From positions 301,752 to 365,751 of the forward strand of contig NZ_ALOU01000019.1 of NCBI RefSeq assembly GCF_000292345.1: DNA of 64,000 bases. Direction: 5' to 3'. The notes beneath the pieces were generated by a model, which ran no database searches, was not told where the DNA came from, and saw only the letters and a program-made list of their open reading frames with translations. The first letter of the stretch is position 1, and the number at the start of each line of letters is the position of its first letter. This document shows, piece after piece, positions 28,366 through 36,903 of the stretch. A program made the translations under genes and the position numbers. The stretch is from Cupriavidus sp. BIS7 (lineage in GTDB: Bacteria > Pseudomonadota > Gammaproteobacteria > Burkholderiales > Burkholderiaceae).

Positions 28366-30179
28366 GGCTGAAGTTGGGTTGATGTGGACGAATCGTGCGT
28401 GGCGGGCGGCGATGCAGGGCAGGGCGCAGGGCACGATTCAGGCGCCTGCTGGCGCTGCCAGAGTCGCGCGTAGCGGCCTCCGGCGGCCAGCAGGTCGTCA
28501 TGCGTGCCCTGTTCGACTAATCGGCCGTCGTGGAGTACGAGGATCTGGTCGGCATGGCACAGGCTGTGCAGCCGGTGACCGACCATCACCACAGTGCGGT
28601 CACGTAGCGTGGCAAGGCTGCGTGCGACAGCGGCATCGGTCACGGGGTCAACGCTGGCCGTCGGCTCGTCGAGCAGCAGAATCGGCGCGTCGGTCAGCAA
28701 CGCACGTGCGAGTGATACGCGTTGACGCTCGCCGCCGGAAAGCGCCACGCCTTGATCGCCGAGTTCGGTGTCGTAGCCCATCGGCAGTTTTTCGATGAAC
28801 GCATGGGCCTGCGCAAGCCGTGCGGCCGCCATTACGTGTTCGCGCGTGGCGTGTGGCGCGCCAAGTCGCAGGTTGTCGAGGATCGTCCCCGGGAAAAGGA
28901 CAACGTCCTGAAGGACCACCGAGACAACCTTGTGAAAATTGGCGCTGCCGATCTGGCGAACGTCGGATCCGCCGATACGGATGGCGCCGCTGTCAACGTC
29001 CTGGAAGCGCGCCAGCAGATGCAGCAGCGTGGTCTTGCCCGCTCCGTTTGCTCCGACGATGGCCGTCAGACTGCCCTCGGGAATGCGGCACGAGACGTCG
29101 TTCAGTGCCTTCGGTACCTCATCCATGCCATCGGCGTTCGCGCCGGCATGAATGAAGTCGATATGATCGGCGACGATATCAAAGCGTCCGGGCTGGACTG
29201 GCGTTGCGGGCTCGGGCAATGGCGGCACCATCAAGAGCGCTTCAATGCGATTCATGGCGTGTTGCCCGAAGCGCAGCAGCGTCGCCGCCACGCCGATGTC
29301 ATAGAGCTGGCGGTACATCGGCAGGGAGAGTACGGCGAACAACAGTAGCGTTGCACCCGGCAGGTCGCCTGCGGTGACCCACCACACGGCCAGTAAGGTG
29401 ATCAGTACGAAGCAGCCTTCGGTGGTCGCGCCGAACGCGGCAATCCATGCGGCGGGCCGCAGTTCCAGCGCCAGTGCGTGTTGTAATTGCTTGTCCAGCG
29501 CCTGTGTCAGTCGATGCCAGCCGTAGCCGAAGCGGCCGTTGTAGCGATGCACGCGCAAGGTTGCCAGATAGCCATGCAGTTCCGCTTGCATCTCGGCTGC
29601 TGAATCGAGCGCTCGTGCGCCCGCTCGCGCAACAGTCCGTTGGCCGTGCCACAACGCCAGCAGTGAAAGCGGGAGCACCAGCATGGCCGCTGCAGCGAGT
29701 CGCATGTCGATCCAGGCCAGGAAGGACAGCATGAATCCGATGGCGGCCACACTGCTGGCGAACATCCCGAGACAATGCGACCAGATATGTTCCACGGTCT
29801 CCATGTCGGCGTTCAGTCGAGCGCCGAGATCGCCTTCGCGCGAATCATGGAACCAGCCGAGCGGTAATCGCAGAAGGTGGTTGGCGAGGCGCAGCCGGGC
29901 GGCTGCCATCATTGCATAAGTTCCTGCAAAGGTGGCCTGCATCGCCTTGGCGCCAACGAAGATGCGCGCCAGCGCGATCATTACGAACGCGGCTCCGATA
30001 AACGAAATCGTGTGGAGGGACGAGGTGTCGTGGATGACATCGGACAGCAGCTTGTAGATCAGGGGAATCGGCAGGGCGACCAGAAAGCCTTCCAGAACTG
30101 ACAGCAGCAGGCCGATCGCCACGCGGGGGTCGCGCCGGGGGGCGAGCCGGTATCCCGAGCGAAAGAAAAGCCCGATCAT
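28362..30179 (-). CDS. ybtQ: ABC transporter half-unit, YbtQ-like
   Basis: Exporter-fold ABC protein (membrane domain plus ATPase) of 605 residues that in Yersinia works with YbtP to import ferric yersiniabactin across the inner membrane, an unusual direction for this fold. Six hydrophobic segments occupy roughly residues 20-310. The ATPase has GANGAGKTT at 376-384, LSGGERQRVSLARALL from 480, ILLLDEPTASVD at 500-511 and a switch His in VGHRLHSL, so this site looks competent. Start ATG 30179 overlaps the ybtP stop (ATGA), which rejects the longer frame to 30242. The C-terminal 25 residues are Pro/Ser/Thr-rich and probably disordered. Confidence 0.92.
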   Translation of the reverse strand: MIGLFFRSGYRLAPRRDPRVAIGLLLSVLEGFLVALPIPLIYKLLSDVIHDTSSLHTISFIGAAFVMIALARIFVGAKAMQATFAGTYAMMAAARLRLANHLLRLPLGWFHDSREGDLGARLNADMETVEHIWSHCLGMFASSVAAIGFMLSFLAWIDMRLAAAAMLVLPLSLLALWHGQRTVARAGARALDSAAEMQAELHGYLATLRVHRYNGRFGYGWHRLTQALDKQLQHALALELRPAAWIAAFGATTEGCFVLITLLAVWWVTAGDLPGATLLLFAVLSLPMYRQLYDIGVAATLLRFGQHAMNRIEALLMVPPLPEPATPVQPGRFDIVADHIDFIHAGANADGMDEVPKALNDVSCRIPEGSLTAIVGANGAGKTTLLHLLARFQDVDSGAIRIGGSDVRQIGSANFHKVVSVVLQDVVLFPGTILDNLRLGAPHATREHVMAAARLAQAHAFIEKLPMGYDTELGDQGVALSGGERQRVSLARALLTDAPILLLDEPTASVDPVTDAAVARSLATLRDRTVVMVGHRLHSLCHADQILVLHDGRLVEQGTHDDLLAAGGRYARLWQRQQAPESCPAPCPASPPATHDSSTSTQLQP

Positions 30180-31948
30180 TGGCCGGCCCTCGGTTGGGCC
30201 GACTCTGCATGGCACTGCCAGAGGGCTCGATAGCAGTCGCAAGAGCGAAGCAGGGACTCGTGCCTGCCTGTGCCGACCACGCGTCCCTGGTCGAGCACCA
30301 CGATCTGGTCGGCATCGGCGATCCTATGCAGCCGATGCGCGATGACGAGCACCGTGCGGTTGGTACGCAATCTGGCCAGGGCCTCATGAATCAGCGCGTC
30401 GTTCTCCGCGTCGGCGAACGCGGTGGCTTCGTCGAGAATCAGGACCGGCGCATTCTTTAGCAGTGCCCGTGCAATGGATAGCTGCTGGCGCTCGCCTGCC
30501 GAAAATCGGGCGCCACGCTCGCCGATCGTCGTATCGAGGCCCTGTGGCAGGCGTGATACGAACGCGTATGCCTGAGCCGCGTGCAATGCATCGATGATCT
30601 CCGCGTGCGAGGCACCCGGGCGGGCGGGCAGCAGGTTGTCCAGCACGGTGCCGTGCATCAGTTGCACGTCCTGCCCGACCACGGCGACCCGGTCCAGCAG
30701 TGCGTCGATCGGCCATGCACGTAGCGAGCGATTGCCCAGTAGCACGTCGCCATCGTCGGGGTCGAACTCGCGCGCTGCGAGCCTTGCAACGGTGGTCTTT
30801 CCCGCGCCGCTGGCCCCGACGATCGCGGTAATAGTGCCGGCCGGGCAGATGAAACTGGCGCTATCCAGGGCACGCCTCGGCCCATAGGCATGCGAGACGT
30901 TGCGGAACACGATATCGAGCGGCGCGGCAGGTATTTCCGCATCGATGGATTCCGCCAGAGGCGGTTCTTTCAGCAGTGCATTGATACGCGCGAGCGCGGC
31001 CATGCGGTGGCGTTGTTCGCCAATGGCGAAGGTCAATCGCACCAGCGGCATCAGCACCGCGGGTGCGACCAGCAGGAACAGGATGAACGTGGCCGGGTCG
31101 AGCGTGCCTTGCGTTGCACGCCAACTGCCGACAACAGCCACGACCAGCAGGCTGCTCGACAACGGCACGCAGAAGCCTTGCCAGGCCCAGCCGCTTGCGC
31201 GCGCGATGCCCGCCACCCATTCCGCCGCCTCATGCACCGTGTTGCGTAGTGAGCCGAACGTTTGCGCCGATAGGCCGAAGCAACGCGCGACATGGATGCC
31301 CCGGACGAAAGTGCCGGTCTCTTCGGCAATGCGCCGCTGAAGGACGCTCCAGTGCGCCAGCCGCTGCCCCGAGCGATGAAACAGTGCCGTCTGTGCCGCC
31401 AGTGCGAGCGGTAACGGGGCCAACGCCGCCAGCGCCAGTGGCGCATCGATGGCGAGCAGCCATGCCAGTGCGACCGGCGGCAACACGATTGCCGCGGCCG
31501 TGTCCGGCAGCAGATGCGCCATGAAGCCTTCCAGCGCGCCGACATCGTCCGCGACGGTTCGACGCAGTCCGCTTGGAGAGTGCCGCTCCACAGCATCGAG
31601 CGGCAAGCTCCCGATGTGCATGGCCAGGCGGAGTCGTAGCTGGCGCGTGGCGATCATCGCGCCAGCGTGTGCGGCCGCATGGCTGGAGGCCGTCAGGGCC
31701 CAGCGTAGCGCGATGGCGCCCAGTGCCAGCCAGCCGAGCGACATCAGGCCGCTGGCGTCCGGCCGTGGGGCGAGCAGCGAGAGGGCCATGCGGTGCAGAC
31801 ACCAGAGAGGCACGAGACTCAGGATTGCAGAGGCCACTGCTGCGGCAATGGCACCACCTAGCGGCCAGGGAGCCATCCGCACGAGATCCGCGAATTCTAA
31901 CGGTGCATGCGGCTCGTTTGGCACGGTCGGCGCGGGCAACTGGCTCAC
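30176..31948 (-). CDS. ybtP: ABC transporter half-unit, YbtP-like
   Basis: 590-residue ABC protein with a fused membrane domain (hydrophobic segments about 30-50, 70-95, 150-190, 255-310) and an ATPase: GASGAGKTT at 378-386, FSAGERQQLSIARALL from 482, VLILDEATAFAD at 502-513 and His in IAHRLHRI. It is the presumed partner of the following YbtQ-like protein for uptake of the ferric siderophore. The start is a GTG at 31948 overlapping the receptor stop (GTGA). In the signature the usual LSGGQ reads FSAGER, and the catalytic region has DEATAFAD, both common in YbtP-like proteins as far as I recall. Confidence 0.92.
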   Translation of the reverse strand: MSQLPAPTVPNEPHAPLEFADLVRMAPWPLGGAIAAAVASAILSLVPLWCLHRMALSLLAPRPDASGLMSLGWLALGAIALRWALTASSHAAAHAGAMIATRQLRLRLAMHIGSLPLDAVERHSPSGLRRTVADDVGALEGFMAHLLPDTAAAIVLPPVALAWLLAIDAPLALAALAPLPLALAAQTALFHRSGQRLAHWSVLQRRIAEETGTFVRGIHVARCFGLSAQTFGSLRNTVHEAAEWVAGIARASGWAWQGFCVPLSSSLLVVAVVGSWRATQGTLDPATFILFLLVAPAVLMPLVRLTFAIGEQRHRMAALARINALLKEPPLAESIDAEIPAAPLDIVFRNVSHAYGPRRALDSASFICPAGTITAIVGASGAGKTTVARLAAREFDPDDGDVLLGNRSLRAWPIDALLDRVAVVGQDVQLMHGTVLDNLLPARPGASHAEIIDALHAAQAYAFVSRLPQGLDTTIGERGARFSAGERQQLSIARALLKNAPVLILDEATAFADAENDALIHEALARLRTNRTVLVIAHRLHRIADADQIVVLDQGRVVGTGRHESLLRSCDCYRALWQCHAESAQPRAGQ

Positions 31949-33996
31949 AGCACGCTCCAGCGCATGTCCAGCCCCACGATGCGCCCGGTGTTGATGGCCG
32001 CCAGCGCGTTGTTGGGGCCGGCATGGTACGCCTGGGTCCGATAGATGCGATCGAAGACGTTGAGCGCGTAGACGCCGATTTCCAGATGTTTGTGCGGGCG
32101 CCAGCCGACACGAAGGTCGACGATCGTGTAGCTCGGTTGCTCCAGCGTGTTTGCCACATCCAGGTACTGCGGCCCGGTCAGACGCACGGCCATCCCCGGC
32201 GTGACGGTACCAAGGGCGGTGGCGAAGGTCCCTTGCATGTCGAGACTCAAGCCGAAGCGCGGCACGTTGGGCACCAGGTTGCCTGACACGGGCGCGCCAT
32301 CGACGGTGGCGCCGGAATCGCGGAACACCGATCGGTTGACGAAGCCAGCAATGCCAACGGACAGGTTGCGGCGGAGTTCGGCACGTACGTCGAACTCGGC
32401 GCCATAGGCGCGGGCCTTCCCCGCGTTGCGCAGCGTCTGCATGCCGACTGGCCCTGCGTACAGTTGCATGTCGCGTGTTTCGGTGTCGTACAACGCGCCG
32501 CTTGCACTCAGACGGCCGCGTTGATAGCGCGTGCCGAGTTCATAGCTGATTGACCGCTCGGGATCGAAGGCGCTGGTGTCCTGGGCGCCAGCCGGGGCCA
32601 GGTTGAAGCCTCCAGGCTTGTAGCCCTGGGCCGCACGCGCGTAAATGCGCCAGTCACGAGATGGCAGATAGCCGGCGGAGACCTGGCCGAGCACATTGGT
32701 GCGGCTGTCACTTCCGGTCGCGGTCGGCGAGCCGGGGGGCGTGACGAGCGTATCGGCCTTGTCGTGCGATACGCGAATGCCCGCGCCTACGTCGACGGCC
32801 GATGTGATGTGCCAGGTGCCGTCGGCGTAGGCGGCCAGCGCGTCCTGCGTGGCATCGGATGCCGTGGTGCCCGGATACATGCTATAGGACGAAGCGCGTG
32901 CGAGTGTCACGTGCTGGCGGTAGAGGCCAAACACGCCGTCCCATTTCCGCGCCTCGCCCTGTGTGGCCAACCGGATTTCCTGAACGTCCTGCTTCCATCG
33001 TTCAGGTGATTCAACGACGCCCGGACCATATGCGAACATGCGCGAGAAATGGACGTTCTGCCATGCGGCGTTCGCAGTGAGGGTCCAGTCGGTGCCGCTA
33101 TACGTGGCGCCAATCGATTCGCTGTTGCCGCAGCGGCGAATCCTGGGGTCAGGGGTGCCAGGCGCCGCCACGATGGTTCGCTCTCGCGTGGCATCGAATG
33201 GAACATAGACATCCTGATAGGCGGTCGTGCAGTCGCCTGTCAGCGCGAGCCGGACTTCCCATGGAGCGCCCTGAGGCGCGAGCCGCAACCGGGCGGCACC
33301 GGCTTCACTGCGGCTGCCGCCAAGATTGTCGGTGCCGGTCGACGGGTTGCGCAGATTTCCCGGCTGATCCTGGGTAAGCGCGGTCACGCTCGCAAACAAT
33401 CCATCGGCGAGCTTCCCGCTGGCCGATGCCTTGGCGTTATAGCCCGAGTGGCTCGATATGCCACCGCTCAAGGTGGCTGATGGCACGGCATCGGGCACCA
33501 GACTGACGATGTTCAGGACGCCACCCTGCGCGCTCTTTCCGTAAAGGGTGCCTTGCGGACCCTTGAGCAGTTCTACCTGGGCCGGGTCGATCAGTGCCTG
33601 ATACGTTGACACCGGCAGTTGCGGCACGCCGTCGATGTAGATCGAGAGGGTCGGATTGTAGAAGTCTTGAGAGGTGATCCCCCGCAGGGAAATCCTTGGA
33701 TAGAGCAGACTGCCGCCCTGCGACAGCGTCACGCCGGGCAGGACACGATCCAGATCCGTAGTGTCCCTGACCTGATGGGCGTCGAGCTCCATGTCCGTGA
33801 CGACGGTGGCGGCGGCGTTCAGGTGGCCCAGCGGCTCGCCCCGCTTGTCCGCACTGACCACCACGGGTGGCAGCGGTCGGGTTTCGGTGTCCGAGAGTGT
33901 TTCCGCCAGTGCGCCGCTTGCCATCGCCTGCTGGACCAGCATCGCGGCACCTGATATCCCCAGTCGCGAGAAATGCAAAACGTATTTCTTCTTCAT
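31945..33996 (-). CDS. fyuA: TonB-dependent yersiniabactin receptor, FyuA/Psn-like
   Basis: Outer-membrane beta-barrel receptor of 683 residues (Yersinia FyuA is 673). A signal peptide (MKKKYVLHFSRLGISGAAM, cleavage near ALA-E) precedes a TonB-box-like PPVVVSA and a plug domain with DRVLPGV, ISLRGITSQDFYNP and LKGPQGTLYGKSAQGG. Barrel segments such as RIYARAAQGYKPGGFN, LYAGPVGMQTLRNAGKA and a final NTGRIVGLDMRWSVL match FyuA segment by segment from memory. The start is ATG 33996 with AGGGG close upstream; the open frame continues to 34077 but the extra residues would sit before the signal peptide. First gene of the siderophore operon, divergent from the AraC regulator, with a Fur-like site and an 18-base palindrome in the promoter region. 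Confidence 0.95.
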   Translation of the reverse strand: MKKKYVLHFSRLGISGAAMLVQQAMASGALAETLSDTETRPLPPVVVSADKRGEPLGHLNAAATVVTDMELDAHQVRDTTDLDRVLPGVTLSQGGSLLYPRISLRGITSQDFYNPTLSIYIDGVPQLPVSTYQALIDPAQVELLKGPQGTLYGKSAQGGVLNIVSLVPDAVPSATLSGGISSHSGYNAKASASGKLADGLFASVTALTQDQPGNLRNPSTGTDNLGGSRSEAGAARLRLAPQGAPWEVRLALTGDCTTAYQDVYVPFDATRERTIVAAPGTPDPRIRRCGNSESIGATYSGTDWTLTANAAWQNVHFSRMFAYGPGVVESPERWKQDVQEIRLATQGEARKWDGVFGLYRQHVTLARASSYSMYPGTTASDATQDALAAYADGTWHITSAVDVGAGIRVSHDKADTLVTPPGSPTATGSDSRTNVLGQVSAGYLPSRDWRIYARAAQGYKPGGFNLAPAGAQDTSAFDPERSISYELGTRYQRGRLSASGALYDTETRDMQLYAGPVGMQTLRNAGKARAYGAEFDVRAELRRNLSVGIAGFVNRSVFRDSGATVDGAPVSGNLVPNVPRFGLSLDMQGTFATALGTVTPGMAVRLTGPQYLDVANTLEQPSYTIVDLRVGWRPHKHLEIGVYALNVFDRIYRTQAYHAGPNNALAAINTGRIVGLDMRWSVL

Positions 33997-34018
33997 GTAA
34001 CCCCTGTCTTGATGACTT

Positions 34019-34036
34019 TTGTTCGAGTCGGAACAA
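34019..34036. promoter_or_regulatory. Palindrome in the fyuA leader
   Basis: TTGTTCGAGTCGGAACAA has perfect 6-bp arms (TTGTTC / GAACAA) around a 6-base centre. It sits 23 bases upstream of the fyuA ATG and about 60 bases from the Fur-like site, between fyuA and ybtA. It could be an operator for the AraC-type regulator, which in Yersinia binds inverted repeats upstream of this receptor gene, or a stem-loop in the fyuA 5' leader. The sequence alone does not decide. Confidence 0.5.
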
Positions 34037-34093
34037 GGTACGTTCGGGGCTTGCGCTACAGGAGCACGATCGGGCAAGATGCAGCACGATCCT

Positions 34094-34115
34094 GTTAATG
34101 AGAATCACTCGTATT
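34094..34115. promoter_or_regulatory. Fur-box-like site in the fyuA-ybtA divergent promoter
   Basis: The 19 bases at 34097-34115, AATGAGAATCACTCGTATT, match the palindromic pattern AATGAGAAT-N-ATTCTCATT at 15 of 18 positions, and the 19-mer starting at 34094 matches the Escherichia coli Fur consensus at 13 of 19. The position between the receptor operon and its activator is where Fur acts in yersiniabactin loci. The site overlaps the ATG at 34098 proposed for the regulator. Confidence 0.65.
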
Positions 34116-35099
34116 GATGGTGTGAGCGAAAACGTGGACACGACATCGAACGCATTCGCGGCTGTTCCCTACTCGGGGCGCGTTGAAGACCTGCCGGCCG
34201 ACGTCGCGCACTGCGCGCTGAGTGGCGGGCTGCGGGTGGCCGTGATCGACGGCGTGCTGGCACGGCAGGAGCGCCGCGTGGCAAGGTTCGACAGGCATGT
34301 GGCGCTGGCGCTGATGGTGCAGGGGACCGGGCACTACCAGATGGAAGGCGCGAGCCTGCCCTGCGTGTATCGGCCCGGGTCGTGCTATCTGAGCTGCGCG
34401 TGGGAATCCGCGCGTGGCGACGATGTGTTTCCCGCCTATAACCAGCGCAAGATCGTGCTGCTGCAATATCAGGCCGACTGCCTCAGCTTGTTCGAGCGGG
34501 GCGGGTATCCCGAGCCGTCAGGCGGCGAGTTCCATTGCCACCCGAACAGGGCGGCATGGGTCGTGCGCATGCCCATGCCGCGGGTTTTGTGTCAGCTTGC
34601 GGACGAACTGCTCGCACATGGCATTCCAGAGGCGCCGCTGGCTCGTTTGAAGGTGGAAAGCCGCGCGCTGGCGGCGCTGGTGACGATGGCGGAGTCTCTC
34701 ACCAAGGGAAGCCTGGCAGACGCCGTGAGTGGGGATGCGTTGCAGCCCACTGCCCAAGATGAGGGCTCCGCGCTGACGGGTCGCGAACGCCGTCGTTTGT
34801 GCATGGCCCGTAGCTATATCCAGGCGCATTGCCTGGAAACGATCAGTGTACTGGGGGTGGCCAAGGCCGTCGGGATCGGTGAGTCCGCGTTGCAGACCGG
34901 CTTTCGGGCCTTGTTCGGCTCAACGGTTTATGACTACGTGCTTGAACGGCGCCTGGCCGAAGCCGAGAGGCTGTTGCGTGAAAGCATGCTGTCGATTGGC
35001 GACGTGGCATGGCGCAGTGGCTTTTCCCATGCCAGCCATCTCGCGCGTCATTTTCGCCGTCGATATGGGATGTCGCCAGGCGACTACAGGCGGCGCTAG
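34098..35099 (+). CDS. ybtA: AraC-family regulator, YbtA/PchR-like
   Basis: Predicted siderophore-responsive activator of the divergent operon. 333 residues from ATG 34098 (YbtA is 319). The C-terminal 95 residues form the two helix-turn-helix AraC domain: ISVLGVAKAVGIGESAL, the linking LERRLAEAERLL, then IGDVAWRSGFSHASHLARHF and YGMSPGDYRRR. The N-terminal half has the PchR/YbtA-like sensory pattern, for example ALALMVQGTGHYQMEG. The start is uncertain: ATG 34098 lies inside the Fur-like site and has no good ribosome-binding site, while in-frame GTG codons at 34122 and 34134 would begin beyond it. It converges with the methyltransferase gene, 41 bases away. By analogy with Yersinia it would activate fyuA and the biosynthetic genes and repress itself. 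Confidence 0.9.
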   Translation: MRITRIDGVSENVDTTSNAFAAVPYSGRVEDLPADVAHCALSGGLRVAVIDGVLARQERRVARFDRHVALALMVQGTGHYQMEGASLPCVYRPGSCYLSCAWESARGDDVFPAYNQRKIVLLQYQADCLSLFERGGYPEPSGGEFHCHPNRAAWVVRMPMPRVLCQLADELLAHGIPEAPLARLKVESRALAALVTMAESLTKGSLADAVSGDALQPTAQDEGSALTGRERRRLCMARSYIQAHCLETISVLGVAKAVGIGESALQTGFRALFGSTVYDYVLERRLAEAERLLRESMLSIGDVAWRSGFSHASHLARHFRRRYGMSPGDYRRR

Positions 35100-35140
35100 T
35101 CGGCGCCAGGCAGTGAAGGCAGGTTGTAGCTGGTGTACCT

Positions 35141-35983
35141 TCAGTCCACCGTCTCCAACGCGTATAGCGCATAGAACGGCACGCCGAGTATCAGGCGGGA
35201 GAGCGGGCCCAGTATCGAGTAAGGCAAGCCATAGTCCTCCATCACGCGGTGGGCGCCAGCGAGCTTCAGTCGGGGGTGGGCCGCCACCAGTTCGGCTGGC
35301 TTGCGCGGGCCCCAATGGAATTGCGCGCCGGTTTGACTCACCGATGGATGATGGCGCGCCCGCCCTGCGGCAAGCCAGCACATGACATCGAATGCCAGCA
35401 CCGATCCGGCGGGAGCGCGGTCGCCGAACGTGGTCAGGATTTGCCGCACCGTTTCCGGCCGCAGGTACATGAATACGCCTTCGCTGAACAGGAATACGGG
35501 CTGGCCGGCGCGCGTCTGCGGCAGGGCCAGTGCATCCCACCAGCCAGCGTGTTCCAGATTCAGAGGGCGAGTGACATGGCGTGAGTGAATGTCCGGCACC
35601 AGTCGTCGCCGTAAAGTCAGCACTTCGGGCAGGTCGGCGTCGGTCATGTGGACTTGCCCATTGTCGAGCCATTGCAAGTAGTGGCTTAACCCTGCCCCGA
35701 GGTTGGCGACATGCCCGTCAGGCCACCGCTCCAGGTACTCCGAGGCCAGCGCGCGAAATCTGCGCGTGCGCGCCAACACGCCAAAGGTGCTGTGCCGGTC
35801 GGCGATCCAGCGCAGGCCGTCGTCCCCAATCGCTGCGAGGATGCGTCCGGCGTGAATGTCGCCAACGGCCACGCGCGGGAACAACGCGTCTCCCAGGGCG
35901 CGCGCTGCCAACGGAATGCGCAGCGTGGATGGGATCGCGGACAGCGTTGATTCGGGAATTGCGCCAGCCAGATTCTTCGTCAT
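35141..35983 (-). CDS. SAM-dependent methyltransferase, leucine carboxyl methyltransferase (LCMT/PPM1) type
   Basis: 280-residue methyltransferase of the class that includes leucine carboxyl methyltransferases and many bacterial O-methyltransferases of secondary metabolism. The SAM loop reads ANLGAGLSHYLQWL near residue 95, followed by the acidic MTDADLPEV, and LFSEGVFMYLRPETV near 170, the conserved Glu-Gly of the family. AAAGGAA lies 8 bases before ATG 35983. It borders the siderophore locus, convergent with the AraC gene, but is on a separate transcript. No yersiniabactin gene set I know requires such an enzyme, so it may be unrelated or may modify the siderophore (the terminal carboxylate or a hydroxyl would be candidate sites). 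Function unassigned. Confidence 0.75.
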   Translation of the reverse strand: MTKNLAGAIPESTLSAIPSTLRIPLAARALGDALFPRVAVGDIHAGRILAAIGDDGLRWIADRHSTFGVLARTRRFRALASEYLERWPDGHVANLGAGLSHYLQWLDNGQVHMTDADLPEVLTLRRRLVPDIHSRHVTRPLNLEHAGWWDALALPQTRAGQPVFLFSEGVFMYLRPETVRQILTTFGDRAPAGSVLAFDVMCWLAAGRARHHPSVSQTGAQFHWGPRKPAELVAAHPRLKLAGAHRVMEDYGLPYSILGPLSRLILGVPFYALYALETVD

Positions 35984-36018
35984 GACGAGGTTCCTTTCGC
36001 AGTGCGGCGGCCATCATA

Positions 36019-36037
36019 AACGAGAAGCGTTCGCAAT
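36019..36037. promoter_or_regulatory. Weak Fur-like / palindromic site upstream of the methyltransferase gene
   Basis: AACGAGAAGCGTTCGCAAT matches the AATGAGAAT-N-ATTCTCATT pattern at 13 of 18 positions but the E. coli 19-mer at only about 10 of 19. It overlaps CGCAATTGCG, a perfect 10-bp palindrome at 36032-36041. It lies 36 bases upstream of the methyltransferase start and about 180 bases upstream of the divergent MarR-like gene. Either reading is tentative. Confidence 0.22.
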
Positions 36038-36214
36038 TGCGTTGATCCGTGGCAGGGCGAAGGGGTAATCGTCGGTGTTCGGTGAGCAGAAATATGCAGG
36101 GTTTCCGCGCAAACTGACGATAAACTGTGCGCCGATTGCGAGTGTAGGAGTCCGTGAATTCACGATTCGCGGCCGCAATTCGCATCGAAATTCCAGAGAA
36201 AGGAGACACTTCCC

Positions 36215-36802
36215 ATGACACGCAAGCCCGTTCCGGATCGCCCGGCCGACGCAGCACCCGAGGCTGGTGCCCCGCGCGTGGCGCCGCTTGCGCGGGCTGC
36301 CGGGGTCAATATCGTGTCGTCGTCGCACCTGGTATCGGTGCGCAGCCCGGAGCTGTCGGAGTTCGAGTTCGGACTGAACACGGCCTACAACGCATACAGC
36401 CGCTGGGTGGTCCGCTGCATGGGCGCGGCTGGCGTGCGCGACCTGACGTTCCTCGATGTGCTGGTGCTGCACCACGTCAATCATCGCGGGCGCGCCAAGC
36501 GGCTGGCCGATATCTGCTTCGTGCTCAATGTCGAGGACACCCACCTGGTCACGTACTCGCTCAAGAAACTGGTGGGCCTGGGGCTGGTGGAGGGGGAGCG
36601 CGTCGGCAAGGAGGCCACTTATGCCACTACGCCGTCTGGCGCCGAGGCTTGCGCGCGGTATCGCGAAATCCGCGAGCAATGCCTGACGAGCAACTTCACC
36701 GAGGGCAGCGACGAAAACGTGGAAATTGGCGAGCTGGCCCGCCTGCTGCGCGTGCTGACCGGCCTCTACGAACAAGCTGCGCGCTCCGCCACGTCACTTT
36801 AA
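36215..36802 (+). CDS. MarR-like winged-helix transcriptional regulator
   Basis: 195-residue DNA-binding protein of the predicted winged-helix MarR group. After a low-complexity Pro/Ala-rich N-terminus, the segment FGLNTAYNAYSRWVVRCM resembles a MarR dimerisation helix; LTFLDVLVLHHVNHRGRAK and LADICFVLNVEDTHLVTYSLKKLVGLGLV form the helix-turn-helix, and GKEATYATTPSGAEACARY is the wing with the following helix. AAAGGAG lies at 36198-36204, with about 10 bases to ATG 36215. It sits between the methyltransferase and purL, transcribed toward purL, with 228 bases between. Ligand and target are unknown. Confidence 0.78.
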   Translation: MTRKPVPDRPADAAPEAGAPRVAPLARAAGVNIVSSSHLVSVRSPELSEFEFGLNTAYNAYSRWVVRCMGAAGVRDLTFLDVLVLHHVNHRGRAKRLADICFVLNVEDTHLVTYSLKKLVGLGLVEGERVGKEATYATTPSGAEACARYREIREQCLTSNFTEGSDENVEIGELARLLRVLTGLYEQAARSATSL

Positions 36803-36903
36803 ATATGTGATTCATTAAGCGCTATTTTGGGGTCGGGTGTGACAATGGCGATGTGCTGGACGCCATTGTTGTCGGCTTCCCTTCGGCAATGTCTGTCGGA
36901 GCC

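Noticed and set aside
6351..33996. Pyochelin or micacocidin locus
   Set aside because: Pyochelin needs no HMWP1-like PKS module, and micacocidin uses an iterative PKS to build the aryl cap; here salicylate synthase and the full HMWP1 module fit yersiniabactin best.
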